Below the pieces are notes generated by a model, which was not told where the DNA came from, searched no databases, and saw only the letters and a list, made by a program, of their open reading frames with translations. Of a stretch of 64,000 bases of DNA, positions 37,489 to 50,500 are shown piece after piece. Within the stretch, counting starts at the first letter, position 1, and the number at the start of each line of letters is the position of its first letter. The position numbers and the translations under genes are program-made. Origin of the DNA: Selaginella tamariscina (Eukaryota > Streptophyta > Lycopodiopsida > Selaginellales > Selaginellaceae); NCBI GenBank assembly GCA_003024785.1, contig PUQB01000046.1, forward strand, positions 186,001-250,000. Reading direction: 5' to 3'.

Positions 37489-39119
37489 ATGGCGAGTGGT
37501 AACGAAAATGATGTGGTTGCAATCCTCAATACAGCGCGCAGGCTGATCAATGACGGAAATCCCCCATGCGCTGCAAGCGGTGAGTGTATAATGCAGTGAT
37601 TTTCCCCTTTCCCAAAATCTCTCTCTTCTCTCTCCTTGTCCTGTGATTCGATATCTCTGCGTGATCGCCCTGTCAAAATACAATCTCCTGGCAGGTACAC
37701 CTTAATGATCACAGCAAAACACATAATTTTCTTTTGTATTATGTAATTGTTAGTAGCTGTCCACTGGTTCCTTATATTTATTTCCCTTACTAACTCATAT
37801 ATAATATATGCGCTGATCTATCTTGTGTATGTAAGCATGGATATATGCATAACGATGCAGTATATGCTAACACACCCTCCTGTAGCTTCATGTGCCTGTA
37901 TTTATGTTTATCTATGTGTATACACCGCAATTTAAATACCATCTGCTGCTCCAGCCTGCCATAATATATCTCTAGTAAGCTTTGTCCATGTCCCTTCTTC
38001 TTCATCTTGCCAATTATGCAGGGAGTGATGAATATGGGATCTGTAAGCAGTACCTGCTTCTTGAATTCCATTACTAATGCTCTGTTCGTGTGTGTGTGTG
38101 TGTTGGCATGTATATTATAGAGTACGTAACGTGTCATATTTTATATATACGCATATCCAGACATACAGACACATTTACGTATATGAGTTGCTTATGTTTA
38201 TTGGTGATCAATATTGAGGTCTTTATTTTCTTTTCATTTCTAGGTTGTGACTGCATTGAAGATGGCAGGCGGTGAAGCGGAAGTGGCTCCAGCACTAAAG
38301 AGAGCACACGAGCAATACCAAAGCCAAGCCAGGGCTTCTGCAGCTGCTGAGGAGCTATCTGCACTGTTGGCCGAGTGTGCTATTGCCGAAGTCTCTCGGA
38401 AGCTCCAGAATGCCCACAACCACACAACCAACATGCTCGCCTCTACATCCGAGCCAAGTAAGTATTACAATATGTATACATGTGTGTGTTGCTCCATATG
38501 TATTAAACATGTTTTTATTGGTCTACATGCCAAAGGGAAAAGAACATCGTAAATGAATGACATGGCTGCTCTGAAGTATCAGAGTCTTGTGTGTGTGAGT
38601 GAATGTGTATTAATGATATGTATATGTAAATAACGTACAGGAACATCTATATGCAGCCAAGCTTATGAATATTTACATACAAGCATAATGTTTATACGTG
38701 TGTGTCCGCACACAGACATGTTGTGTATTATATCATTTTCCTTGTCTTTATACATATATCACTGCACCTCCAATATCACATGTCATCTAGTGACTGTACT
38801 ATGAGCACTATACACTTTTATCGTACGTACAGTCACAGTAGCATTCAGAAGTATCATGTGTATATATGTACTAGTGTGTGCCTGTGTGTGTAGAGATGTA
38901 ATAAGAACAGTAATAACAGATGATATGGACTACATGATGGAGGCAACGGTTGAGCCAGTTCCAATACTAGCGGAGAGCGGGAGAATGCAAGTTGTAAGGG
39001 ACGCATCTGTAGATGGAAGCAGTTTCATATGCCCCAAATGCGCTGGAGTTGTGAGCAATGCACGGCGGGACGAACACATGTATATGTGGTGCAGTCAAGC
39101 TCCAAACAATAATAATTAA
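37489..39119 (+). CDS. Small plant protein with Cys/His C-terminus, function unknown
   Basis: Three exons (37,489-37,579; 38,244-38,457; 38,896-39,119) give about 175 residues. The N-terminal half is helical and Ala-rich (NENDVVAILNTARRLINDGN, then VVTALKMAGGEAEV and ASAAAEELSALLAECAIAEV). The C-terminus has CPKCAGVVSNARRDEHMYMW then C, a compact CxxC...H...C pattern that could bind zinc. I recall similar short plant proteins without an assigned role. A five-C run at 37,561-37,565 has one C too many: with four, exon 1 reads NPHALQA and joins exon 2 in frame. As written the frame would shift before the first intron. The roughly 660-bp first intron is long for this window. Confidence 0.72.
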
Positions 39120-39552
39120 CATGTAAGCACTCCCTAATTTAACAATAATGGCTTCATGAAGGCATGTAGGTATACGGTTTGGAAAAAGAGATACATATAT
39201 CTTAGATATTTTTGTTCAATATATATATGATTTTTTACTGTATCTGTTGTTTTCACTTTCTAGTGAGATCGTATGTTGTATTTTATATTCTGTGTGTAGA
39301 GGTATGATGTTTTACTTATACGTGGTTTTGATATTTTCACTTTCTGTTGAAACCATGTGTTTTGTATGGTAAATTTATTCCATTATTGCCATACAACACA
39401 TTACCACATCATCTGTACAGTATACATATATACATAATATTATTTATATATTTACAGATCACGCATATATATTTGTGTGCAGTTTAAAAGTCTGATCACA
39501 AATCGTGATCTCTCTCTCATTTATATGTGCAGATATAGACGTATATGTACAA

Positions 39553-39617
<65 letters not shown>

Positions 39618-40239
39618 CACACATACATATTTGTGTATGTGTGTATATCATTCTCTTAATAGTAAAGTATTGCCCATTCATCAAGAAAGATCTTCATTCG
39701 CATTTGTTGATTCATTTACTTTAATTAAAAATAAGTTTAAATAAATTTAAATACATATTGATAAAATTGTATATATGACTTAAATTTAAGATCTAAAAAT
39801 GTTATATCTATCAATAAAAAAAAAAATATTCACGGAGTGAAGGTTTTATTAAACTTCAGATACGAGCTGTTTGATATAGTATTTTAATTTTATAACTGTC
39901 TTTATTTTTTAATGGTTATATTAAAAAAATACATTCAATTATGAATATTCTAGTTATTAAATATTGATTTGTTTTAATGAAGTTTGAATATTTCTAATTT
40001 CTACGATTTAATTAAAACTAATATTTATTTATAAATATTAAAGTTAAAAATTTATATTACAACTTCATTTAGGTAGGTGAAGTAGTTGAAGAAGGGTTGG
40101 TCTTGCTACCTTGCTTTGAACAATCACGTTGTCAAAGCTTACGTGGCACTTATATGAACGAATGCGGCGCAGCCACGTGTGTAGCAACATAAAAGTGCGC
40201 CTATGTGCACGCGAATTAAAGTATACAAACAAGCATTCT
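39120..40239. other. Intergenic AT-rich spacer with large dinucleotide palindrome
   Basis: I see no gene. At 39,557-39,624 a (GT)n tract runs into (AT)n and then GC(AC)n, so the whole block is nearly self-complementary. Confidence 0.6.
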
Positions 40240-40797
40240 GAAGTCAGATTTAGGGTTTCCATTGCGCTGTGTTGTAAGGGTTTGATCGCGCTCGTCCGAT
40301 CCAGGTATGATTTTCCCTTCTTAGTCTTTCGCGTAAGCATTGTTAATCGGAGATTTGTTAGTTTAATCCGGATTTTAAGACTTACTAGCTCTTGATCTGT
40401 AGTAATATTTGTACATATCAATCATATAGGCATACATACTCATAGTTTCTATGTATACATAAGCTGTACCTATCAGCAAATGCAGATTTTTTTTAATGTT
40501 TCTACCTAGTATAAGTGGTTGTAAATCTTTTCAGTACTGACTGTTTATGCACTAAACAGTAGCTTTTAATCACATTATTTGTTAAAGTTTTTGTTATAAT
40601 GCTTCGCACAGACGGAAACATTCATACTTCTTGTATATGAAGTCATATATATATATATATATATATATATCAGACGCAATTATCACATATCCACTCACAT
40701 TCTCATACAATGTATGCATACATATATCTGTTACTAGCTTTTTCTTATTACGATATTGATATAAATATTTATATACACACACGTACATATATTGCAG
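40240..40797 (+). other. Likely MTHFR 5' UTR exon and leader intron
   Basis: A GC-richer block ('agggtttccattgcgctgtg') ends in CCGATCCAG followed by GTATGA at 40,305. The matching acceptor is ATTGCAG at 40,791-40,797, just before the MTHFR ATG at 40,800. This fits an untranslated first exon and a 493-bp leader intron. No transcript evidence is available here. Confidence 0.5.
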
Positions 40798-40799
40798 AT

Positions 40800-41665
40800 A
40801 TGAAGGTGATTGACAGAATAAAGGAAGTATGGGACCAAGACAAGGTGTCTTATTCTTTTGAGTTCATGCCTCCACGTACTCCAAAAGGCATGAAATTGCT
40901 AATGGACAGCTTAGAGCGTGTTGTAATGTTCCATCCAACATTCTGTGATATTACTTGGCGTGCTAGCAGTTCCGATTTGTCCCTTGAAATTGCAAACAAG
41001 ATGAGACAGATGGTTGTGTGTGTGTGTGTGCGTGTGTGTGTGTGATATGATATATGAATTTCCTTTCACACGCACACACATGAAATATAAGACGCTGATG
41101 AATATGATGTTTATTGTTTTGTAGTTTGGGTTGGAGACTATGATGCATTTGACGTGCGTGGGAATGACGAGGGAAGGTATCAACAAAGCTTTGGATTATG
41201 TTAAAGATCATGGTGTGGAGAACATCCTTGCTCTCCGTGGTGACCCTCCTGAAGGAGACGAGAAGCTTGACACGCTTGGTAATGAAGATTTTTCCTGTGC
41301 TCTTGACCTTGTAAGTATCGCTCTCTCTCTCTCAATCATATGTATGTATGTGTGCGTGTAGTTGTCACTTACCTACTTATTTGGGGTTTAAAAACAGGTT
41401 AGACATATTCGAAAGAGCTATGGTTCATATTTTGGGATCGTTGTAGCTGGCTACCCTGGTAATGAATTATTTTTTATGTACACACACACGTGTGTGTGTG
41501 TGTGTACAAATTTGTATTGTTGTTTATTCTTTTATCGTTTAGAGGCGCATCCGGATGTCATAAAAGAAGACGGATTAGCTACGGACGAAGATTACCGAAA
41601 GGACCTTGCTTATTTGAAAGAAAAGGTATATATTTATAAATTGCATAGAGTCATACGTGATCTGC

Positions 41666-41730
<65 letters not shown>

Positions 41731-42719
41731 CTTATACTATCAAGATGTATATTATATCAGTAATGTTTTATAACTAATGTTTTTATTGTTTTTATTCAGG
41801 TGGATGCAGGTGCCGAAGTTATAATCAGCCAACTTTTCTATGACACGGATTTATTTCTGAAGTTTGTAAACGATTGCAGACAAATTGGTATAACTTGCCC
41901 GATTATCCCCGGAATACTACCAATCAACGACCACAGGAAATTTTTGCGAATGACCACACTCTGCAAAACTAAGGTTAGTATTAATCATTAAGGCAAGTGT
42001 GTGTATGTGTGTGCATACGCGCACGTCCTCACAGGTGTGTGGTTGTAATGTATATGTTAATAGTACTTAAGTCATAATTTTGTATACGAGTTCATGTAAG
42101 GCACTGAAACACTAGTATTAAACATTATATACTTTTCTAGGTACCTGCGGAAATTAAAAATGCTTTGGAAAAGATCAAAGACGATCCAGTGGCCGTGCGG
42201 AAGTACGGCATCCACCTTGGTACGGAAATGTGTAAAAAGATTCTTGCGCATGGAATTAAAGGTCTACACCTGTACACTCTAATTCCGAGAAGACCGCTAT
42301 AGAAATCCTCAAGGTAGTTTATAGACATATAACCCCCCCCACACACACACGCACGCACGCACACACACACACAGATGTTTACATTGTCTAAATGTGTCTT
42401 CACAGAACCTTGGTTTGGTGGGCGTTAGTGAGGTAACCCGTCCATTGCCTGCTCCTGCTAAATGTAATCAAGAGGAATTAAAAAATGGGTAAGTATATTG
42501 TAATGCTGGTTATTTCTAATATAATCATTAGAAGTGATAGATCATATAGAGTATATTACATTATAGTGCTGATTTTTATATATTTAATCTAACAATATAT
42601 GTAATCATTATGATTTTACATGCGTTATTAACACTTTGGTTTTTCCTCTTTAAATGTTTTACTGCAGTGAGAATAATATCGAATCTGGCGTTTTGATTGC
42701 CGAGATGACTTTAGCCTAA
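40800..42719 (+). CDS. MTHFR: Methylenetetrahydrofolate reductase, catalytic domain only
   Basis: This would reduce 5,10-methylene-THF to 5-methyl-THF for methionine synthesis, in the cytosol. Eight exons: 40,800-41,015 (donor uncertain by 3 bp); 41,125-41,310; 41,398-41,458; 41,543-41,625; 41,800-41,973; 42,141-42,313; 42,406-42,488; 42,668-42,719. They give about 342 residues. Family motifs include [13 protein letters not shown] (catalytic Glu), [58 protein letters not shown] and GLHLYTLN. The usual GAGGST after DITW is replaced by RASSS. The protein ends shortly after the barrel ([15 protein letters not shown]), whereas plant enzymes run to roughly 590 residues with a regulatory domain. 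One A is missing near 42,281 within YTLN-SEKTA; all other phases fit. Confidence 0.85.
41665..41729 (+). repeat. TA/GA microsatellite in MTHFR intron 4
   Basis: (AT)n at about 41,667-41,690 passes directly into (GA)n at 41,691-41,728, filling much of the intron between the exons at 41,543-41,625 and 41,800-41,973. Confidence 0.92.
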
Positions 42720-43121
42720 ACAAATAATTACGTTGTAATCTTGACCGTATAAATACAATATCCGACGATGTCGATTTTTTTCAAAAACGTATATACCATG
42801 GATAAACGTATCTTCAAAATCAACGGTCGGTATAGAAAAAAGATCTGTCCGTCGATCTGAGATACATTGAGCTCATCTGACGGTCTTGCGCACCAAGCTC
42901 TTGACTATGGCGGCATTGAAGTCTGCAATTCTCTCCAAACGCAGTTGAGTGCATTGCATTGTGTAAGAATTGGAGCTTCTCGCACACGGTTCGTAGCTAG
43001 TTTTCTCGATAGATTCGTGTAGATTTGTAGAAAACAGAGCATTACATCGATTGTCCATAGCTAGGGTTAGCGAGAGAGAGAGAAGAAAGAGATCTAGGGT
43101 GCATGTGCTGATCGGTCTGCA
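42720..43121. other. MTHFR to LAMMER kinase spacer
   Basis: A compact 400-bp gap between a stop codon and the next start on the same strand. It must hold the MTHFR 3' end and the kinase promoter and 5' UTR; a GA-rich leader lies at about 43,071-43,095. No other feature is seen. Confidence 0.5.
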
Positions 43122-46100
43122 ATGAGGCGCGCGGCACCGGGAGGAGGGGCAGATGTAGATCGGCGGCCTGGGAAGCGGGTGAGATTGACTTGGGCGGATC
43201 CTGGTGTTCCGGAGAATGGTGGTGCGGATGCAGGGTTCTATCCGGCTGTGTACGATCCGTCTAGATTTTGGAGACAGCCCATACCGCCATGGCCGGCTCC
43301 AGTCTATGCTCCTCCTCCTCCTCCTCCCCAACCTCCTTTTCCGGATCAAGATTTTTTACCAGGTAAGGTTGAATAGATTATACATGTATCCATTATGGAA
43401 CAAGTAATATATGAATTGTCCAGAATGTAATAGTGTGCAAAGAAAGCCGTTTCTCAAGTGTACGTAAGCCTGCAAACAGAACATAGCACAGGAATGCGCA
43501 TTTAGTGCACAAATGTGTATGCTCATTATCAGTTCATATTTTATTATGATAGTTGCAGTGATATATTGTATATCAGAAATATCAAGTGCTTCTGTTATAC
43601 TTCCAGTCACCTGTGTATATGTGTTGGTGTTTGACAAACATATCACCAAATTACGAATAACGTGAATTACTAATACTATATCAAAGTAAATTTTGTATCC
43701 ATCATAATAACTATATTTGTGAGCATACATGTGTGCGCGCGCGTCTGTAAATATAAAACCTTGACATAACCTATATAACGTTTACATAGCTTCATAGTAT
43801 AATATATCGCAAATGGAAAGTAGAACATAAATTTGACAGAGTCCATGTATCTAATGTAAGTAGTAATATGAAATTTCTTTTATTAGGCTATTGCAAGTAC
43901 ATTCAATGGGACGCAAGATTTCACAAGGAGGATCAACGGGGCCATGATACCCACAATGAGGCTTCAACCTCCACCGTCGATGGTTGTGCCAAACCTTGTA
44001 GCTCCGTCTTTAGAAGTTGGAATCGTCCCACGTCAGGCTTGCCACGACGATGACAAGGATGGGCATTTTGTGTTCGAGCTTGGAGAGAACATCACGTCAC
44101 GCTGTAAAACAAAAATTTATATTCTTCTCAGCTAGATAAGGTTGAGCTTTATCTTATTTGAGTGCTGCTTGCTCTGTTTTGCAGACAAAATCATTGGCAA
44201 GATGGGTGAAGGTATGTATATATACACGCATGCATATATAATAGATGCAGACATTACATTCGTGTACTGAGTTGAGTGTTTTCATTTTCTAGGGACGTTC
44301 GGGCGTGTTCTGGAGTGCTGGGACCGTGAGACGCAGGAGTACGTTGCAATCAAATTGATACGCAATGTTCAAAAATATCGTGATGCTGCAATGATTGAAA
44401 TCGATGTACTTAATGAGTTGGCAAGATATGATCGCAATGGTTCCAGGTTTGTGCAATAGTTTGCATATACGAGCATGTGGCTCTCCCTCGTTTATATATA
44501 CCATTATTTATAAACACTTCCAAATGTTTTTCTATACAGGAGGTGCGTTCAGCTGAAGCGATGGTTTGACTTTCGGAACCACGTTTGCATGGTAAATGAA
44601 TATACCGCCATGCTAGTTAAACATATTTACTCTCAATTTAGCTTATAACTCACCTGCATTTTATCCATATGAGTGTGTCACTGCATTACTGAAGGACTTA
44701 GTTTACGCACACAGACAGATATGTATATTTGTATTAGGTAACTTGGGACCCCAAGGTTATGAGTCATTTGTTGACTAGTTGAATACTGGTAGGTATGCAA
44801 GTCAAACCTCTCTCTATATATATCTATCTAACTTGTTCTTATAATTACAGGTTTTGAGAAGTTGGGGCCGAGTCTGTACGATTTTCTAAGGAAGAACGAT
44901 TATCGTCCATACGCGATCGATCTTGTTCGGGATTTTGGCAGACAACTTCTTGAGTCAGTGGCATGTACGTAGCCTGTCCATCTTGTTGGAGTGGGTTTTT
45001 GCAGGATTTAGTGTTAAAAGTGCCGATTTTGTCTTCATAGTTAACTGACTACTAACCTCGAAGCCTGTTTACTAAGGAGATGGTTTGAAGTGAAGAAAAC
45101 ACAACATGGTATGAATGCAAACCTATGTCAGGTATTATTTTTATTCAATTGTGCACAGTGGTTAAATGGGCTTCGAGAGTTTCTCTACGAGGGGCTACAA
45201 AGTATACGGAACGGAAGTTCGTACAGTAAATGCAGTACTTAGTCACTAACTTTAGTAGTAGTTTAGACATACTAACTTGTTCTGTTTTATATATTTTAGT
45301 ATTTGATTTTTGACGGGTTCTTTTTTTCAGATATGCATGATCTTACTCTTATTCACACGGATTTGAAGCCAGAGAATATTCTTTTGGTATCTTCGGAGCA
45401 TGTCAAAGTACCGGATTTCAAGGTATTATGATTCAATTGCACTCTATAGATGGGTGTTTATGTGTATATATGTGTGTTGTTTTATGTAATTAAAATATCT
45501 CATGTGTTTCTATTTCTGTATATGTATGTCCTTTGAATCCTTTACTGTTGTGTCTATACCTACAATAGGTGTAGATACGTACCTAAACAATAACAAGGAT
45601 TCTGTGCCATGTGTGTGTGTGTGTGTGTGATGTGTGTGTGTTGTGTGAGAGAGAGAGAGAGATAACATTTGGGTATTTCATGTAGGGTTTATATCAAAGA
45701 TCAGGACCTGGTAAATGCTTTGTTAAAGTACCGAGGACAAGCGAGATTAAGCTCATTGATTTCGGGAGTGCAACGTTTGACAGCCACTACCATTGCTCTG
45801 TGATATCTACAAGACACTACCGTGCACCTGAAGTTATACTTGGTGCGTGTGTCTCTGTGTGTGCGTGTGTGATGGTCACTGAAACAAACTATATAGTGAC
45901 TTTCTATGCACAGACACAGACGGACTTTTAATGATGTGTATTGTTGATGTTCAGGGCTAGGGTGGTCATATTCATGCGATATATGGAGCATAGGCTGCAT
46001 TCTCGTTGAGCTTTGCTCGGTATATGCAGTTAAAGTTGGCAAAATTAAGTCAAGAAAATCATTTGCGTGGTTTACTATTTCAGGGGAGCACACTCTTTCA

Positions 46101-46873
46101 AACGCACGAGAACCTGGAACATCTTGCCATGATGGAACGCGTCCTTGGCCCAATACCGCAGCACATGATCCAAAAAGCAGAGTAAGCACTTGTACACGTT
46201 TGTGTGCCTGTGAGTTTGTTTATGATATTATATATATATTAGCTTGTATGTCCAGCTATAATGTATGCAGATTGTAAGCATATACGTATGACCGTGATTT
46301 AAATAATCATAAGAATACAGAAGCGATAATAACTATATGTGTGTGTATAATACCCAAAATACTGGCATGCACCATAGTGAACTATTGATAACGTGTATTT
46401 TGTGCAGCAGACGAGCAGAGAAATATTTTAAAAACGCTATGGAGCTCAACTGGCCCGAGGGTGCTGTTTCTCGAGAGAGTGTTCGTATTGTGAGAAGGCT
46501 TCCTAGACTGCGGGTACTCTCTCTCTCTCTCTCGCTCTCTCTCTCTCTAGACTATCATAAGAATGAATACTCAGAAGTGTATGCCGATAAAAATACACTT
46601 CTTTGGATTATTGGTAACCTGGAATATATTAATAGAATAACTAGTAATAATATGAATGTTAGTGTTAATCTGTTTGTGTGTGTGTGTGTGTGTCTCTCTC
46701 TCTCTCTCTCTTATATATTGGCAATGTTTTATGTGCAGAATATGATCCTGCAGCATGTTGATCAATGCTCCAACGTGCTTTTGGATCTTCTCCAAGGTTT
46801 ACTAAAGTATGAACCGACTGAGAGGCTTTCTGCAAGACAGGCTTTGATGCATCCTTTCTTCTGGCAGTATTAA
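43122..46873 (+). CDS. LAMMER-type protein kinase (AFC/CLK family)
   Basis: A dual-specificity kinase that phosphorylates SR splicing factors in the nucleus. Twelve exons give about 485 residues: 43,122-43,362; 43,887-44,103; 44,185-44,211; 44,293-44,446; 44,540-44,591; 44,851-44,964; 45,331-45,422; 45,686-45,842; 45,955-46,019; 46,084-46,181; 46,408-46,513; 46,739-46,873. Motifs in order: [19 protein letters not shown], the glycine loop [15 protein letters not shown], catalytic [39 protein letters not shown] and the family signature [11 protein letters not shown]. It ends HPFFWQY. The first exon has the RRPGKRVRL motif typical of plant AFC proteins, then a Pro run. Two points do not close as written: exon 6 needs one more T at 44,851-44,856 (VFEKLG), and exons 1 and 2 join in the wrong phase unless one base is removed or another splice site is used. 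Confidence 0.92.
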
Positions 46874-47587
46874 AAACATGAGGTGGGTCATATATATATA
46901 TATATACACTATGTATTTATGTGTATGTGCTTGTATATATAGTTGAAGAAACACACATATAGCAGTGGATGTGCATCCCATCTTTATGGAAGGCAGGTTT
47001 TATATATGTAGAGACCGTCGTGTGTGTGTGTGTGTGTGTGTGTAGACTGACTCGGATCTGGTGTTTGTGTTATGCAGTATTAAACAGGGTGGAGAGTGTA
47101 AAGTTTTCATCATATGGGAGGGATAGGTGCATTAATGTAATGTATATCATTCAAATTTGATATTTAACATTACATTTTTAGGAAGGAGAAAAATCGGGTT
47201 TGAGATTTGGGTCAAATCTGTAATTCTCTATAAAATCATTTGATTATTAGCTTATATTATCTTATATGCACTTGCAAAAAGATAAACAATTAATGTGCAT
47301 AACACCTAGATTTAAACAAAACAGACATGTACATTTCAAAGTGGTTTTGGCGGGAAAAAGATAAGAATTTTTAGGGTTTTCCCGCGCTAGGGCATGTACT
47401 GAGCTAGGGTTTGTGGGGAGCATGACGCTGCATTTTCTGAGGTGATTCAATTCACGCGAGCTGCAGGAACGGCTTCACATTCAGGTTTGTCTATGGATCA
47501 TCACAATCGGCGTGGACTTAAGCTGAATCCGGCCGCGACTTAGCTCGTTTGTTTGCCCTCCGCATTGAAGATTGCGGTGACTTAGGT
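46874..47587. other. Kinase to SMC4 spacer
   Basis: 3' region of the kinase gene and likely promoter and 5' UTR of SMC4. (TA)n and (GT)n tracts lie at about 46,892-46,908 and 47,021-47,044. From 47,350 the sequence becomes GC-richer with 'tagggtttt' and 'ctagggtttg', a pattern common in plant housekeeping 5' ends. I see no gene. Confidence 0.5.
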
Positions 47588-50500
47588 ATGGGGCGCGCCT
47601 ATGAATCATCACAATCCGATGAGAAATGCGTTAAATCCAAGGCGCCGAGGCTTTTCATTAAAGAGATGGAGATGGAGAATTTTAAGTCTTATGCCGGCAA
47701 GCAGCGCGTCGGCCCCTTTCACAAGGTCACTTTTACAAAAGTCCATCATAAGAAGGCACTTATGAACAGAATGAGTATTATTTTGCAGTGTTTTTCGGCT
47801 GTTGTTGGACCGAATGGCAGCGGCAAGAGCAATGTCATAGACGCGCTCCTGTTCGTGTTCGGAAAGCGGGCCAAGCAGGTATGCCGCATTTACTCTGTTT
47901 TGATCTTATTTGCATCAACAAAAAAGCATACAAGCGTTGTATATATATGTTGTAGTCTGAAATATCTATCTATTTATTCAGAAAAAAACTATGTACCATT
48001 TATATACACGAGCTTAATCTGCAACATATATTACGCATTGAACCAACAATGCTGTGGTGCTTCTTGTAGATGCGCTTGAACAAAGTCTCAGAATTAATAC
48101 ACAACTCGACCCATCATCTCAACTTGGATAAAGCACGGGTGTCGGTTCATTTTCAAGAGATCATAGATGTGGTAAGTTCTTACTATTATGTCGTACAGAC
48201 ACATGTATATTGTATGGAATTTAGCATAATTTATTATATGTGATAATATCGTGGAGTATATCATACAGGATGATGAAACTTACGAGGCTGTGCCTGGTTC
48301 CGACTTCATTATCACGCGGGTGGCGTTTAGAGACAACAGCTCGAAGTACTACATTAACGATGCGTCAAGTAGTTTTACCGAAGTCACGAGAATGCTCAGA
48401 GGGAAAGGGATAGATCTGGATAACAACCGTTTTCTAATCCTCCAGGTATGATGAGAATTACTTATATATAATATTTTATGCACTTCTCCCCTCATGTTCT
48501 TTATGTATCTTAAACAATTTGAAACTAGTATAATTCCATGTTCTTACAGGGTGAAGTTGAGCAAATCTCATTGATGAAGCCCAAGTCCAAGGTCCTCATG
48601 ATGAAGGATTTTTAGAGTATCTAGAAGACATTATTGGTTCCAACCAGTATGTGGAGAAGATTGATGAAGCGAGCAAACAGTGCGTGCGTGCGTGCGTGTG
48701 TATGTGTGTGTGTGAGAGAGAGAGGAAGGTTTGTACACATTTATGCATGTATGCATAAATGTATGCCTTGATGCTAATGAGTTGTTGCAGACTCGAGGTT
48801 TTGAATGAAAGGAGAACGGGCGTCGTCCAACGTGTGAAGCATGCTGAAAAGAGAAAGATAGTTTAGAGGTGCTTTATATTAACATCAGTGAGATATATAC
48901 ATATTCATTTTAATATTCTTTTGCAGGATGCCAAAATGAGGCGGAAAGCTACATGCTAAAACAAGCGGAGCTCCTGAAGTGGCAGGGTAAGGCTTCTGAA
49001 CTTGCGCTGGAGGACGCAAGCAGTAATGCCTCAAATTTAAAGAAAGAATTAGAAACTCAGGAGGCCAAGCTAAAAGAAGAAAGGTAAATCATTTAGTACT
49101 ATTGAGTTAGCTACATAGTACCTATACATCACACTAGTTATAATAATTCTTCATAGGGTTTACTAATAAATCCTGTCATAGGGAAAAGGTTGCTCAATAT
49201 TCCAAGGACTTAAAGGAGCTTGAGAAAAACTACAACAAGCATGCGAAACGCAGAGAGGTTTAGCACGCACGTGCACACTCACACACACGCTACACGTGTA
49301 TACATATGCACAAGAGTTTTCTATATATACAGGCAATGGTTTAACTTGTTCCAGGAACTAGAGGCGGAGCTGAAGGGTTGTGCTGAAGAATTTAAGGAGT
49401 TTGAACGTCAAGATTTAAAGTATCAAGAGGATCTAAAGCATCTCAAGCAAAAGCTCAAGAAAGTGGATGATAAACTGGCCAAGGTATTTTGCTGCATTAG
49501 TAAAAACGTATTTAATGTAAGCTGTATATGACACATAGACAGACACACACACACACAGATATATATATATATATTATATTGCAGGATGAGGCTCGAATCC
49601 AGGAACTGGAAAAGGACATTGAAGAATGCAACACGCTCGTTCCACAGCTAGAAGAAGAAGTAACAGTGCTATCCAAACAGCTAGCTAAAGAAGACGAAAA
49701 ACTGGAGCTTCTCAAAGAACTCTCTAAAGGTAGCCTATGAATGACACTTGTTGCGGACATACATGTACATACGGTCATCTGTTTGTATTTTCGAAATATG
49801 TGCTTGACTTTTTTGGGGCATTCCAGACGAAGTAGAGAAATATCGGGAAAGTCTTTCAGCTGTACGTGCTGAGCTCGAACCATGGGACAAACGAGTTATT
49901 GAATGCCAGGAAAAGGTGGACGTTGCACGATCAGAAAGCAAGCTTCTAAAAGGAAAGGTTGTTATTGTATTTCTCACACACACAACAGACATGTAATTAG
50001 TTCTAACATTATGTTATAGAATTTCTGTGGTGATACTAAATAATATATGCTGTTTGTGTAGCATGACGGAGCTAAAAAAGCCTATGAAGTAGCAAAAGCG
50101 CAGATTGAGAGTATCACTGCGAGCTTAATGGAGAAAGAATCAGGACTTCCCCGGCAAGTTGAAGGTCTTCAAAAGCATAAAGCTCTTGCTGATAAAGCTC
50201 GCAAGGACGAACAGGTGCGCTTGTATATTGCATTATTTATATATATTTATTTATATTATTTATTGTGCATGTATTTGTACTTGATTATATAGTTTAGCTG
50301 CATACTTTGCTACAGTTGAATAAACATTTACCTTTAATTTCTTGGTATATAATTTACATTGTTAAACTAACTTCATTAATAAATACTAAAATCTAGGACT
50401 GCTTACCTTGTAAGTTCTTAATGGCTTCTATATAGGCCGTTATAAAAGAGGAGGATGCTTTAGCAACCGAGGAGCAAGCTACAAAGAAAAAGCTAAACGA

